NCBI GenBank assembly: GCA_963779685.1
Contig: CAVZZG010000003.1
Coordinates: 2,170,001-2,234,000, forward strand
Origin: CAVZZG01 sp963779685
GTDB taxonomy: Bacteria > Actinomycetota > Thermoleophilia > Gaiellales > F1-60-MAGs149
DNA: 64,000 nt
Direction of reading: 5' to 3'
Of the stretch, positions 27,050 to 35,756 are shown in pieces (position 1 is the first letter of the stretch; each line of letters starts with the position of its first letter). The position numbers were made by a program, and so were the translations under genes. The notes under the pieces are model-generated. The model saw only the letters and a list, made by a program, of their open reading frames with translations. It was not told the DNA's origin and did no database searches.

Positions 27050-28274
27050 GCCGCAGGTAGGCCCGGACGCAGGCCGCCGACAGGTCGTCCGGCCGCGCAT
27101 CGAGGACCTCGGCGCCGGCCCCGGCGAGGACCGCGACGAGCCGGCGGCGGCGATCCGCGAGCTCGGTCGCCACGCTGGCGCGCATGACGTCGTAGCGCGA
27201 TGCGGGCGCCGCAGCCATCGCCATCGCGATCGCCGGGTCGGCGATGGTCGCGACGACGACCGCGTGCCGCCGGGCGAGGCCGGGCAGCGCCTCGAGCAGG
27301 GGCCGCGCCGCCGTCTCCTCGAACACGTCGGTGAAGACCAGCACCAGGGCACGCTTACGACGGGCGGCGACCTCGAAGGCGAGGCGGTAGTCGCTCTCGA
27401 CCGCAGCCGACTCGACGTCGTGGAGTGCCTGGGCCACGGCGGCGGCGCCGCGCCGGCGCGGGGCGACCTGCCGCAGCACGACCGCGTCGAACGCCAGCAC
27501 CCCGGCGCGATCGCCGACGGCATCCGCCGTCGCCGCCACCGCGCAGGCCGCGTCGATGACGAGGTCGAGCACGGTCGCGCCGCCCACCGGGGCGGCGGTC
27601 AGGCGCCCGGCATCGACGAGCAGCAGGACGTCGCGGTCCTGCTCGATCCGGTACTGGTTCGACATGGGCCGTCCGAGCCGGGCGGTCGCCCGCCAGTTGA
27701 TCTGGCGCACGTCGTCGTCCGGGCTGTAGTCGCGGATGAGATCGAAGTCGGTACCGAGGCCGATGGGGCCGCGCCGCCGGGTGCTCTCGGGCAGGGCGCC
27801 GGCACGGGCGAGAGCCGCCAGCCTGCGAGCCGCGGGCAGATCCGGGAAGACGGCGATGTCCCGCTCGGCGCCGACCTCCCGGTACCACCGGCCGAGCCCG
27901 AGCGCGCCCGTGCAGCGCGCCGCCGGGGCGGGCAGGACGTGCCGGCCCCGGCGGCGGGCGATCAGGTGCGACGTCAGCGCGCCGTCCGCCTCGGACGGCT
28001 CGACCTCGACGTCGGGCGGGGTCGGCTGACGCAGCCGGATCGTCCCCGGCGGCGGTTCGAGGGCGACGAGCCCGAACGGCACCGGCGCGGCCCGCGGGAC
28101 GACGGCGGGAAGGTCCTGGCGGACCGCTCCGGGCCGGCGGACCAGCACCGCATCGGCGAGCGTCGCGAGGACGATCGCGGCGAGGGCCAGGCCGCCCACC
28201 CAGAGCGGGAGCCACACGCCGATGAGCGCGGCCAGGCCGACCAGGACGGCCGCGCGAGGGGTCGGGGCCGGCAC
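27027..28274 (-). CDS. DUF58 domain protein (vWA-like)
   Basis: 415 residues. Two membrane helices lie at about residues 8-45. After a beta-rich stretch comes the DUF58 core FDLIRDYSPDDDVRQINWRA near residue 175, then TARLGRPMSNQYRIEQDRDV and LLLVDAGRLTA, which opens a von Willebrand A-like fold with a degenerate metal site. These proteins are the regular partner of MoxR AAA ATPases and are thought to act in assembly or maturation of envelope complexes. The GTG start is 5 bp after the MoxR stop. Gene order MoxR then DUF58 is the conserved one. Confidence 0.9.
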   Translation of the reverse strand: MPAPTPRAAVLVGLAALIGVWLPLWVGGLALAAIVLATLADAVLVRRPGAVRQDLPAVVPRAAPVPFGLVALEPPPGTIRLRQPTPPDVEVEPSEADGALTSHLIARRRGRHVLPAPAARCTGALGLGRWYREVGAERDIAVFPDLPAARRLAALARAGALPESTRRRGPIGLGTDFDLIRDYSPDDDVRQINWRATARLGRPMSNQYRIEQDRDVLLLVDAGRLTAAPVGGATVLDLVIDAACAVAATADAVGDRAGVLAFDAVVLRQVAPRRRGAAAVAQALHDVESAAVESDYRLAFEVAARRKRALVLVFTDVFEETAARPLLEALPGLARRHAVVVATIADPAIAMAMAAAPASRYDVMRASVATELADRRRRLVAVLAGAGAEVLDARPDDLSAACVRAYLRLKARSRL

Positions 28275-28279
28275 GGCCG

Positions 28280-29209
28280 CTACCTCGGGACCGCGACCCC
28301 GGCCAGCGCCGCGAGCACCGCGTCGGTCGGGCGGAATCGCTCGAGCTCCGCCTCGGGCCGCAGTACCAGGCGGTGTGCGAGCACCGCGGGCGCGACGCCG
28401 CCGACGTCGTCCGGCGTCACGAAATCCCGTCCGTCGAGCCGGGCGCGGGCGCGCGCCGCCCCGAGGATGTGCACGGCGGCACGCGGACTCGCGCCGAGCT
28501 CCACCGACGGCAGCTCGCGGGTCGCGCGGACGACGGCGACGATGTAGTCGAGCACCTCGTCGGTGACGATCGTGGCGTCGAGTTCGGCCCGCGCCGCCAC
28601 CAGCGCGCCCGGGTCGACGACCGGCGCGACGAGGTCGAGCGGGGATGAGGCCACGCCCGAGCGGGGCAGACGCAGCATGTCGGACTCCTCGCCGGCCTGC
28701 GGGTAGCCGACGTCGACCTTGAAGAGGAACCGGTCGAGCTGCGCCTCCGGCAGGGGGTACGTTCCCTCGAGCTCGATCGGGTTCTGGGTCGCGACGACGA
28801 GGAACGGGATCGGCAGGGGGTGCCGGACGCCGTCGACCGAGACCTGCCCCTCCTGCATCGCCTCCAGCAACGCAGCCTGGGTCTTCGGCGGAGTGCGGTT
28901 GATCTCGTCGGCCACCAGCACGCTGGTGAAGATCGGCCCCGGCCGGAACACGAGTTCGCCGCCGCGCAGGGCGGTGGTGCCCGTCACGTCGGAGGGCAGC
29001 ATGTCGGGGGTGAACTGGATGCGCCGCGACTCGACGCCGAGCGAGCGCGCGAAGGCGTTGGCCAGCAGCGTCTTGGCGGTGCCGGGGACGCCCTCCAGCA
29101 GCACGTGACCGCCGAGCACCGAGGCCGCAAGCAGGATGTCGACGGTGTCGCCGGCTCCGACGACGACCTTCGCAACCTCGGCGGCCACGCGCACTCGCAG
29201 CTCTCTCAT
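28280..29209 (-). CDS. MoxR-family AAA+ ATPase
   Basis: 309 residues. Walker A LLEGVPGTAKTLLANAFA near residue 40, Walker B VLVADEINRTPPKTQAALLE near 98 with MQEGQVSVDG just after, sensor 1 FLVVATQNPIELEGTYPLPE near 133, and the arginine region QLDRFLFKVDVGYP near 155 are all intact. MoxR ATPases act as chaperones that insert cofactors or mature protein complexes with DUF58/vWA partners. It overlaps the upstream DUF4350 gene by 4 bp and precedes DUF58 by 5 bp. Confidence 0.95.
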   Translation of the reverse strand: MRELRVRVAAEVAKVVVGAGDTVDILLAASVLGGHVLLEGVPGTAKTLLANAFARSLGVESRRIQFTPDMLPSDVTGTTALRGGELVFRPGPIFTSVLVADEINRTPPKTQAALLEAMQEGQVSVDGVRHPLPIPFLVVATQNPIELEGTYPLPEAQLDRFLFKVDVGYPQAGEESDMLRLPRSGVASSPLDLVAPVVDPGALVAARAELDATIVTDEVLDYIVAVVRATRELPSVELGASPRAAVHILGAARARARLDGRDFVTPDDVGGVAPAVLAHRLVLRPEAELERFRPTDAVLAALAGVAVPR

Positions 29210-30312
29210 CGCTCCCCTTCCCTCGAACCGGTCAGCTTCGCCGCGCCGCTTCCGGCGGCCATGACCGTTGCGTCGTCGCCGCCGTCGCCGAGTATGGCGT
29301 CGAGCTCCGCGGCCGTCAGCCCTCGCGCCGCCCCGGCGCGGCGCAGGACATCATCCCCGACGTCCGCGACGCCGCGGCCCCGGAGGGTCCTGCGCGCCTC
29401 GCGCCGCAACGGCGCGATCGCCTCCGGATCGCCCTCGGTCCGGGCCAGCGTGCGCGCGAGCGCATCGGCGAAGGCCGCGCGCGGCGGCGGCAGCGCGCGG
29501 TGTCGACGGGCGGGCGGCCCGAAGCGCACGGCTCGCGACCAGCCGAACAGGAGCACGGCCGCGGCGAGGCCGGCCAGGACGAACCGGAACGTCGTCGGGA
29601 TCGCGGAGATGCCGCCCGCGTGCCCGTACCCGTGCCCGAACTCGGCGAACACGACGCGCCGGCCGGGTGGCACCAGGTTCAGGCCGAACGCCGCATTGTC
29701 CTGGCGGGCGAGCTCGGCGTTCCAGAACACCGACGAGTCGGCCACCATCACGACCCGGCCCCGGCCGGCATCGGCGACCGCCACGAGCGCACCCGAACCG
29801 TCGCCGACCACCGGCAGCGCGGTCGTCGCCGGCGAGAAGGCGAAGCGGGTGCCGGGGCCCGGTAGCGAGAGGCGGCTGACTCCCGCGGTCTCGGCGACCG
29901 GCGCCAGGACGACCGGAGGGTCCGAGCCACCGCGAGCGGGGTCAGGCGCCCGGGTCACCAGGCCGCCGGCGAGCCAGCGCCCGATCTCCGGACCTCCGGC
30001 CACGACCGTGCCGCCCGACCGCACGAAGGAGGCGACGGCAGCGGCTTCCTCCGGGCGCATCGGCGTGTCGAGCACCACGAGCACGTCGTCGGGTTGCAAC
30101 GCCGCTCGATCGAGCCGCTCGCGGGCCCTGGCAACGGGATGACCGGCCCGCTGCAGGAGCCGCGCGTACGCCGCGACGCCGTCGGCGCCGGTGGCGAAGC
30201 TCGAGGACCGCGGGCCGCCCGGCGCCGGCGGGTCGGAGACCTGGCCCGTGACCACGTGCAGCAGGGCAAGAGCCGCCACGATGCCGGCGATCAGCTTCCA
30301 GTGAGCTCTCAC
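29206..30312 (-). CDS. DUF4350 membrane protein
   Basis: 368 residues from GTG 30312, set by the GTGA overlap with the upstream DUF4129 gene. One membrane helix at residues 5-22 (LIAGIVAALALLHVVTG) is followed by an extracytoplasmic Rossmann-like domain (SSSFATGADGVAAYARLL; DDVLVVLDTPMRPEEAAA; GGTVVAGGPEIGRWLAGG) and a second helix near 245-265. This is the DUF4350 layout, related to ABC-transporter auxiliary (IFT52/GldG-like) domains. Its role is unknown. It corresponds in position to Rv3691 of the M. tuberculosis MoxR2 locus, as recalled. Confidence 0.82.
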   Translation of the reverse strand: MRAHWKLIAGIVAALALLHVVTGQVSDPPAPGGPRSSSFATGADGVAAYARLLQRAGHPVARARERLDRAALQPDDVLVVLDTPMRPEEAAAVASFVRSGGTVVAGGPEIGRWLAGGLVTRAPDPARGGSDPPVVLAPVAETAGVSRLSLPGPGTRFAFSPATTALPVVGDGSGALVAVADAGRGRVVMVADSSVFWNAELARQDNAAFGLNLVPPGRRVVFAEFGHGYGHAGGISAIPTTFRFVLAGLAAAVLLFGWSRAVRFGPPARRHRALPPPRAAFADALARTLARTEGDPEAIAPLRREARRTLRGRGVADVGDDVLRRAGAARGLTAAELDAILGDGGDDATVMAAGSGAAKLTGSREGER

Positions 30313-31172
30313 CGTCGCCCCGCCTCCTCGACCACGCGCGGCCACCCGCCCCGCGCCGCGGCGAGATCCTCCTCATCGGCCTCGCGGCCACCGTAGACGA
30401 CGCCGTCGTGGCTGGCGGCGAGGGCATCGAAGCCCGACGGGCCGAGCACCTCGAGCACGGCCCCGCTGGTGGTGGATTCGCGCAGCACGATCGCACCGGC
30501 CCGGTCGAGCCGGATGAGCCCGGCCTCGAAGCGCAGCCGGAGCGCCGCCTCGAGATCGCCGGCGGTCTCGGCCAGATCGGCGCGCCGCTCGAGCTCCGCC
30601 GGGTCGGCCGCGGCCCGGCCGCGGGTCGCATCCCGGTGCTCGCGGATCGCCACGCGCCGGGTGCGCGCCCTGGTCACGGCCAGCAGCGTGCCGAGCGCCG
30701 CTGCGATCGCGACTGCCGCGAGCAGCCAACCGAGCGGACGGAGGAGTCCGGCGAACGGCCGCACCAGCCACCGGATACCGCCACCGATGGCTGCGAAGAA
30801 GCCGTGCAGCGCGCCCTCCGAGCGCCGGCCGGTGAACTCCTGCGTGGCGAGCACGTCCGCGGCCGATCGCCGGGCCTGCGCCGACTCGACCGGCGGGCCC
30901 GACGCCGGGGCGGCGAGCAGGCGCAGCCGGGCGCCGGCCTCGGGGGCGGCCACCGACGCCGGCAGCGCGACGGCCAGATCGACCGGCCGTCCGTCGACCC
31001 GGTCGACTGCCCGCAACGTGTCGAGCGCGCTCTGGTCGCCGTTCGCCGCCCGGGCTGCGAGCGCGCCGACCTCCGCCGCCGTCGCCTCGGAGGCCACGGC
31101 CGGGACCGGCGGCGCTGCGAGCACGAGGGCGGCGATCGATGCCGTCAGGGCGAGCCCGCGCCGGCCGGTCAC
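30309..31172 (-). CDS. DUF4129 membrane protein
   Basis: 287 residues from GTG 31172, fixed by a GTGA overlap with the upstream gene. There is a signal-like N-terminus (LALTASIAALVLAAPPVPAV), an extracytoplasmic stretch, one membrane helix near residue 152-175 (PLGWLLAAVAIAAALGTLLA) and a cytosolic C-terminal DUF4129 helical domain with RADLAETAGDLEAALRLRFE followed by GLIRLDRAGAI. DUF4129 domains are found beside or fused to transglutaminase-like proteins, and as here in MoxR loci. Function unknown. Confidence 0.8.
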   Translation of the reverse strand: MTGRRGLALTASIAALVLAAPPVPAVASEATAAEVGALAARAANGDQSALDTLRAVDRVDGRPVDLAVALPASVAAPEAGARLRLLAAPASGPPVESAQARRSAADVLATQEFTGRRSEGALHGFFAAIGGGIRWLVRPFAGLLRPLGWLLAAVAIAAALGTLLAVTRARTRRVAIREHRDATRGRAAADPAELERRADLAETAGDLEAALRLRFEAGLIRLDRAGAIVLRESTTSGAVLEVLGPSGFDALAASHDGVVYGGREADEEDLAAARGGWPRVVEEAGRR

Positions 31173-32110
31173 CACTCCGGGGCGTCCGAGGGCCGGGGTT
31201 CGCCGGGATCGGCCGCCGGCGGGGCCGGGGCCGGTGGCGGGGCCGGCAGGAGGGGCGCGGGCGGCGCCGCGTCGATGCCGATCTGGCCGTCCAGCGCGAC
31301 CGCGAGCATCTCGAGATCGAAGCCCTCCGTCCGGACGCGGCGGTCGAAGTAGATGACGGCCGTGACAGCGGTCGCGAACGGCAGCGTGACGGAGTACGCG
31401 GCAGCCTGGACGATGGTGCCGCCGAGGAGCTCGACCGCGTCGCCCTGACCGTTGATGGCGAACGACACCGCCCCGACCAGCGCGCCCTGGACGATGGACA
31501 CGAGCAGCTGCGACACGATCACGAGCCCGAACACGCGCCACCAGCTGGTCCGGATGAGCCCGATCGAGCGGCGGACGGCCGCCGCACCGCGGACGTCCTC
31601 GGTCAGGAGCGCAGGCACCGCGACCTCGGTCGCGATCGCGAACCAGACCCCCGGGACGATGCAGAGGAGCGCACCGAAGAACGAGCCGAGCACCGTGAGG
31701 AACGTCACCCACAGCAGCGAGGGCACCCGGCGGGCGGCGTAGCGGAGCGACGAGCCGATCGTCGGATGACCCCCGAGATAGCCGTCACCGATGGCGCGAA
31801 ACAGCGCGCCCGTGACGATCGTCGTCCCGATCAGGGCGATCACGACGCCGGCCGCGGTTGCTCCCAGCGTGGCCAGCAGGTCGCTCTGGGACACCGTGCT
31901 CGTACTGCCGAACGACGAGCTGCCGAGGCCCGAGTTGCTCGTCGACGAACGCGACGTGATGCCGATCAGCTGGGTCACGAACGCGAGTGGCAGCCAGAGC
32001 GCGAGCGTGATCGGGACGAGCACGCGCCAGTGGCGGATGCAGATCTTGATCGCAACGTCCAGCACCTCTCCGAAGGCCAGCGGGCGGAGGGCGGTCGGCC
32101 GGACGCTCAC
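31169..32110 (-). CDS. Multi-pass membrane protein (glycerophosphodiester phosphodiesterase membrane-domain like)
   Basis: 313 residues. After LRPLAFGEVLDVAIKICIRH come about six hydrophobic helices and a Pro/Ala-rich cytosolic tail. LRPLxxGEILDxxxxLYRxxW-type starts are typical of the DUF7847/GDPD-membrane-domain proteins that precede DUF4129 genes in actinobacteria. No catalytic domain is present. The GTG start at 32110 has TAACCT 7 nt upstream, so this gene probably begins the MoxR operon with a leaderless message. The DUF3291 stop is 10 bp upstream. Confidence 0.78.
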   Translation of the reverse strand: MSVRPTALRPLAFGEVLDVAIKICIRHWRVLVPITLALWLPLAFVTQLIGITSRSSTSNSGLGSSSFGSTSTVSQSDLLATLGATAAGVVIALIGTTIVTGALFRAIGDGYLGGHPTIGSSLRYAARRVPSLLWVTFLTVLGSFFGALLCIVPGVWFAIATEVAVPALLTEDVRGAAAVRRSIGLIRTSWWRVFGLVIVSQLLVSIVQGALVGAVSFAINGQGDAVELLGGTIVQAAAYSVTLPFATAVTAVIYFDRRVRTEGFDLEMLAVALDGQIGIDAAPPAPLLPAPPPAPAPPAADPGEPRPSDAPEW

Positions 32111-32120
32111 CCGCGAGAGG

Positions 32121-32552
32121 TTAGTCGAACGGGTGCGCGAAACCGAAGGCGTCGCGGGTCGGTCCCCGCTCGGCCAGCAGCTCCAGTCGCCGGACGCCAT
32201 CCGCCGGCGCCGGGGTCGTTCCGGGCTCCACCCACCAGAGGGCGGTCGTCGGGGCGCTGGGACGCTCGAACCAGTCGCGCCGGCGGCGCAGCACCGCGAG
32301 ATGGCCGCCCGCGAAGGCGAACGCACGCAGCGCCCCGAGCGACTCCCACACGCTGAGGTTGACGATCACGAGGTCGTCGTCGAGGATCCGCACCCCGGTC
32401 GCGTCGCCCTCGTCCGTCTGGAGCCGCCAGACGAACCCGGGAGCGGCATCGGCCAGCGCGTTGATCGGCGCGAGGGCGGCGACGAAGTCGGCGGTCGCCT
32501 CGTGGTCGAGCGGGTGCAGCAGGCGCGCCACGTTGATCTGCGCGAGGTGCAC
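32121..32552 (-). CDS. DUF3291 protein
   Basis: 143 residues. It starts VHLAQINVARLLHPLDHEAT and holds DFVAALAPINALADAAPGFV and VWESLGALRAFAFAGGHL, the ferredoxin-like dimeric alpha/beta-barrel pattern of DUF3291 (relatives of antibiotic-biosynthesis monooxygenases). WWVEPGTTPAPADGVRRLE near the end is also typical. No catalytic residue can be named. The GTG start at 32552 has TAGTAT exactly 6 nt upstream, so the mRNA is probably leaderless. It diverges from the Gfo/Idh/MocA gene with 39 bp between starts. Confidence 0.82.
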   Translation of the reverse strand: MHLAQINVARLLHPLDHEATADFVAALAPINALADAAPGFVWRLQTDEGDATGVRILDDDLVIVNLSVWESLGALRAFAFAGGHLAVLRRRRDWFERPSAPTTALWWVEPGTTPAPADGVRRLELLAERGPTRDAFGFAHPFD

Positions 32553-32558
32553 GCGGTG

Positions 32559-32564
32559 ATACTA
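32559..32564 (-). promoter_or_regulatory. Leaderless -10 element of the DUF3291 gene
   Basis: Read on the minus strand, TAGTAT is followed by caccgc (6 nt) and GTG. The overlapping plus-strand sequence TGATACT could serve the divergent Gfo/Idh/MocA gene, which has its own AGGAGG ribosome-binding site. Confidence 0.5.
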
Positions 32565-32591
32565 CGCGGGGCGCTGGCAGGAGGTGGCTCG

Positions 32592-33680
32592 GTGAAGGAG
32601 GTCGGGATCGGATTGGTGGGCGCGGGGTTCATCTCCGCGCTCCATGCCGAGGCGTTCGCCCTCGTGCCCGAGGCCGAGGTGCGTGCGGTGGCCGCGACCG
32701 GCGAGGCATCCGCGCGCGCGTTCGCCGACGCGCACGGCATCCGTCGCAGCTACGGCGACTTCCGCGCGCTGCTCGCCGACGACGCCGTCGACGTCGTCAC
32801 GATCGCCCTGCCCAATCACCTGCACCGGGACGTCGTCGTGGCTGCGGCCAGCGCGGGCAAGCACGTGATCTGCGAGAAGCCCCTGGCGCGCACGCTGGCC
32901 GAGGCGGACGAGATGATCGCCGCCTGCCGGGCCGCGGGCGTCCTGCTGATGTACGCGGAGGAGCTCTGCTTCGCCCCGAAGTACGTCCGCGCCCGCGAGC
33001 TGTGCGACGAGGGCGCGCTGGGCCGGGTGTTCATGGTGCGGCAGGGTGAGCAGCACTTCGGGCCGCATGCCGACTGGTTCTGGGACGTCGGGCGATCGGG
33101 CGGCGGAGTGCTGATGGACATGGGCTGCCATGGCATCGAGTTCGCACGCTGGATCTACGGCAAGGCGCCGGCCGAGTCGGTTACGGCCGAGTTGGGCACG
33201 TACGTCCACGGCGACCGTACCCGCGGCGAGGACCACGCGATCGCGACCGTGCGCTTCGAGGGCAACCGGGTCGGGCTGATCGAGACCAGCTGGGCGAAGC
33301 GCGGCGGCATGGACGACCGCGCGGAGATCCTCGGGTCGGACGGCGTGACCTACGTGGACCTCCTGCGCGGGTCGTCGCTGCCGACCTACAGCGAGCATGG
33401 CTACGGCTACGCGGTCGAGAAGGCCCCGGACACCCGCGGCTGGACGTTCACCATGTTCGAGGAGCTCTGGAACTACGGCTTCCCGCAGGAGATGCGCCAC
33501 TTCGTCGACTGCGTCCAGCACGGCGGCACACCCCTCGAGACGGGCGAGGATGGTCGCGCGGTGCTCGAGATCATCTACGCGATGTACCGCGCCGCCGGGG
33601 GAGCCACCCGGGTCCGGCTGCCGCTTGAACTCGGCGCCGACGAGCGCGCCGCGAACCCCATCGACGGCTGGCGGGGCTGA
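32592..33680 (+). CDS. Gfo/Idh/MocA family oxidoreductase
   Basis: 362 residues. The Rossmann motif GIGLVGAGFISALHAEAF at residue 5 binds NAD(P), and the family block VICEKPLARTLAEADEMI near residue 92 contains the catalytic EKP lysine. GGGVLMDMGCHGIEFARWIY near 172 carries the conserved active-site Asp and His. It should oxidise or reduce a cyclic sugar, inositol or amino-sugar derivative. The GTG start has AGGAGG 7 nt upstream. The MDR dehydrogenase follows after 4 bp, a frequent pairing for two-step sugar oxidation. Substrate unknown. Confidence 0.92.
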   Translation: MKEVGIGLVGAGFISALHAEAFALVPEAEVRAVAATGEASARAFADAHGIRRSYGDFRALLADDAVDVVTIALPNHLHRDVVVAAASAGKHVICEKPLARTLAEADEMIAACRAAGVLLMYAEELCFAPKYVRARELCDEGALGRVFMVRQGEQHFGPHADWFWDVGRSGGGVLMDMGCHGIEFARWIYGKAPAESVTAELGTYVHGDRTRGEDHAIATVRFEGNRVGLIETSWAKRGGMDDRAEILGSDGVTYVDLLRGSSLPTYSEHGYGYAVEKAPDTRGWTFTMFEELWNYGFPQEMRHFVDCVQHGGTPLETGEDGRAVLEIIYAMYRAAGGATRVRLPLELGADERAANPIDGWRG

Positions 33681-33684
33681 CGCG

Positions 33685-34713
33685 GTGTCGCGCTACGTGG
33701 TGTTCCCGGCTCCCGGCGAGGTCGCGATCGCGGAGGAGGCCGTGCCCGGTCCAGGGCCCGGCGAGGTGCTGTGCCAGGCAGAGGCATCGCTGATCTCGAC
33801 GGGCACGGAGTCGACCTGCCTGCGGGGCGAGTTCGATCCCGGCACCAACTGGGCCGACTGGATCCGGTTCCCGTTCCGGCCGGGGTACTGCATGGCGGCG
33901 CGCGTGATCGGCCTCGGTCAGGGCGTCGACCGGTTCCGCGAAGGCGACCTCGTCGCAACCTGGACGCCGCACAGCGAGCGGTTCGCGGTCGAGGCCGGCG
34001 CCGCCAATCCGGTGCCGGAAGGGGTGAGCGCCGAGGAGGCTGCCTGGACCGTGCTCGGGTCGACCACGCAGCTGGCGGCGCGGCGGGCGCAGCTGCAGCT
34101 GGGCGAGCGCGTGGGCGTGATCGGCCTCGGCCTGCTGGGCCAGCTCGTGGTGCAGTACTGCTACCTCGCCGGCGCCCGCACGATCGTCGCCATCGACGCA
34201 CCCGGGATCAGGCTCGACGCCGCCATGGCTCATGGCGCCACCCACGCCATCGGTACCGATGCCGCATCGGCCCGGGACGCGGTCGCCGAGGCGACCGGCG
34301 GGCGCATGCTGGACGTGGTGTTCGACGTCACCGGCCACCCGGACGTGCTGGCGCCTGCAATCGGCCTGGTGCGCCAGCTCGGGCGGGTCGTGCTGCTCGG
34401 CGACACGCCCACGCCGACACGCCAGCGGCTCGGGCCCGGCGTGGTCTCGAACTCGGTTGCGATCCTCGGCATCCACGCCCACGCCCGGCCGGACGTCGCG
34501 AACGACTTCCACCCCTGGAGCACCGGCGAGATCGCGGCGCTGTTCCTCGACTACGTCGCGGCCGGCCGGTTGCGCGTGGCCGACCTGATCACCGACCGGG
34601 TCTCACCGCTCGACGCCCCGGAGGTGTACGAATCGCTGGCGCGTGATCGCTCGGGCAGGATCGGCGTCATCTTCGACTGGACACGTCTGGCGACCTCCGC
34701 GTCGACGAGGTAA
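33685..34713 (+). CDS. Zinc-free MDR alcohol dehydrogenase-like protein
   Basis: 342 residues. It starts VSRYVVFPAPGEVAIAEEAV. ISTGTESTCLRGEFDP near residue 38 and FRPGYCMAARVIGLGQGVDR near 63 are the hallmark of the BchC/L-threonine-dehydrogenase-like subgroup that pairs with Gfo/Idh/MocA proteins. The Rossmann motif GVIGLGLLGQLVVQYCYLAG lies near 144. There is no four-Cys structural zinc lobe. It likely takes part in oxidation of a polyol or sugar together with the gene 4 bp upstream. Confidence 0.87.
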   Translation: MSRYVVFPAPGEVAIAEEAVPGPGPGEVLCQAEASLISTGTESTCLRGEFDPGTNWADWIRFPFRPGYCMAARVIGLGQGVDRFREGDLVATWTPHSERFAVEAGAANPVPEGVSAEEAAWTVLGSTTQLAARRAQLQLGERVGVIGLGLLGQLVVQYCYLAGARTIVAIDAPGIRLDAAMAHGATHAIGTDAASARDAVAEATGGRMLDVVFDVTGHPDVLAPAIGLVRQLGRVVLLGDTPTPTRQRLGPGVVSNSVAILGIHAHARPDVANDFHPWSTGEIAALFLDYVAAGRLRVADLITDRVSPLDAPEVYESLARDRSGRIGVIFDWTRLATSASTR

Positions 34714-34721
34714 CGCGAGCT

Positions 34722-34931
34722 CTAGCGAGGGGAGGAGGCGAGCCGGCGGGCGTGCATGGCCTCGCTAGCGAGGATCTCGGCCGGACCGCTCTCCACGTAG
34801 CGCCAGGCCTGAACCTGACCGTTGGGATCGACGGCCGAGCCGGTCTCGAGGGCGCCGTCGACGAGCTGGCGAACCTGCTCCTCGGTGACTGTAGTGGGCC
34901 TCCACAGGCTCCGGCTGTGGATTGCGCTCAC
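34722..34931 (-). CDS. Small hypothetical protein
   Basis: 69 residues from a GTG at 34931. It begins VSAIHSRSLWRPTTVTEEQV and continues RQLVDGALETGSAVDPNGQV, then WRYVESGPAEILASEAMHAR. I do not recognise the family. Support for its being real: TAGCGT sits 8 nt before the start on the minus strand, the residue mix is normal and lacks the Arg/Pro excess of shadow frames, and it fills an otherwise empty 282-bp gap. It diverges from the DUF899 gene. It could also be a chance frame. Confidence 0.45.
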   Translation of the reverse strand: MSAIHSRSLWRPTTVTEEQVRQLVDGALETGSAVDPNGQVQAWRYVESGPAEILASEAMHARRLASSPR

Positions 34932-34949
34932 GTCGGCTGACGCTACGAT
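34902..34949 (+). promoter_or_regulatory. Predicted promoter and dyad upstream of the DUF899 gene
   Basis: TTGCGC (34922-34927) and TACGAT (34944-34949) are 16 bp apart, 47 nt before the DUF899 ATG. Directly upstream is a perfect dyad CCACAG-N7-CTGTGG (34902-34920) that abuts the -35 box and could be an activator or repressor site. The dyad lies within the start of the small divergent ORF. Confidence 0.45.
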
Positions 34950-34995
34950 CGCGGCAGGGACGAACGCGGCAGGGCGGAGCGAGAAGGAGGCAGCG

Positions 34996-35748
34996 ATGAC
35001 GACGACGCGGACGGTGCGCGGCCACGCCGAGACGGCACTGCCCCGGGTGGTGCCGGCCGAGGACTGGCGACGGGCTCGCGAGGAGCTGTTGATCGCCGAG
35101 AAGGCCCATACGAAAGCCGGCGATGCGATCGCGGCGCAGCGTCGGCGCTTGCCGATGACCGAGGTCGATGCGACGCTTGCAGCGACGGGGCCCGACGGGC
35201 GGACGAGCCTTCTCGACATGTTCGAGGGGCGACGTGAACTGATCGTCTATCACCACATGCTGAGGCCCGACGACGAGCACCCCTGCCCCGGATGCTCTGC
35301 GTTCACCGATCACGTTCCGCACCTGGCCCATCTGCACGTGGCCGATGTGACCTTCGCGATGGAGGCGGCCGCGCCGCTTCACCAGTTCCGGGCGTACATG
35401 GAGCGGATGGGCAGGCCGGACATCCCGGTCTACTCGTCGGCGGGCGGCCGGTTCCGCGACGAGCTGCATCCGTCACCGCACGGGACCGGCTCGTTCGGGT
35501 TGAGCGTGTTCCTGCGAGACGGCGAGCGCGTCTACCGCACCTACTCCACCCAGGGTCGTGGCGTCGACGGTGTGCCGCTGATCGACATGACGCCCTACGG
35601 CAGGCAGCAGGCCTTCGAGGACTCACCCGAGGGCTGGCCGCAGCGCGCGACCTATTCCTTCGGCAGGATCCATGACGAATACACGGCCGATGAGCTGGCC
35701 GGTCTCGCCGCGCCTTCGACCACTGGCGAGGTCTACCGGGGCGATTGA
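34996..35748 (+). CDS. DUF899 thioredoxin-like protein
   Basis: 250 residues. After a 20-residue tail, EDWRRAREELLIAEKAHTKA and AIAAQRRRLPMTEVD match the DUF899 start. LLDMFEGRRELIVYHHMLRP follows, and CPGCSAFTDHVPHLAHL near residue 96 gives the thioredoxin-like CxxC. VFLRDGERVYRTYSTQGRGV and LIDMTPYGRQ are typical of the C-terminal half. A redox or peroxiredoxin-like role is inferred from the fold; activity is unknown. AGAAGGAGG lies 8 nt before the ATG. It converges with the decarboxylase gene, with an 8-bp gap. Confidence 0.9.
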   Translation: MTTTRTVRGHAETALPRVVPAEDWRRAREELLIAEKAHTKAGDAIAAQRRRLPMTEVDATLAATGPDGRTSLLDMFEGRRELIVYHHMLRPDDEHPCPGCSAFTDHVPHLAHLHVADVTFAMEAAAPLHQFRAYMERMGRPDIPVYSSAGGRFRDELHPSPHGTGSFGLSVFLRDGERVYRTYSTQGRGVDGVPLIDMTPYGRQQAFEDSPEGWPQRATYSFGRIHDEYTADELAGLAAPSTTGEVYRGD

Positions 35749-35756
35749 GACGGGTC

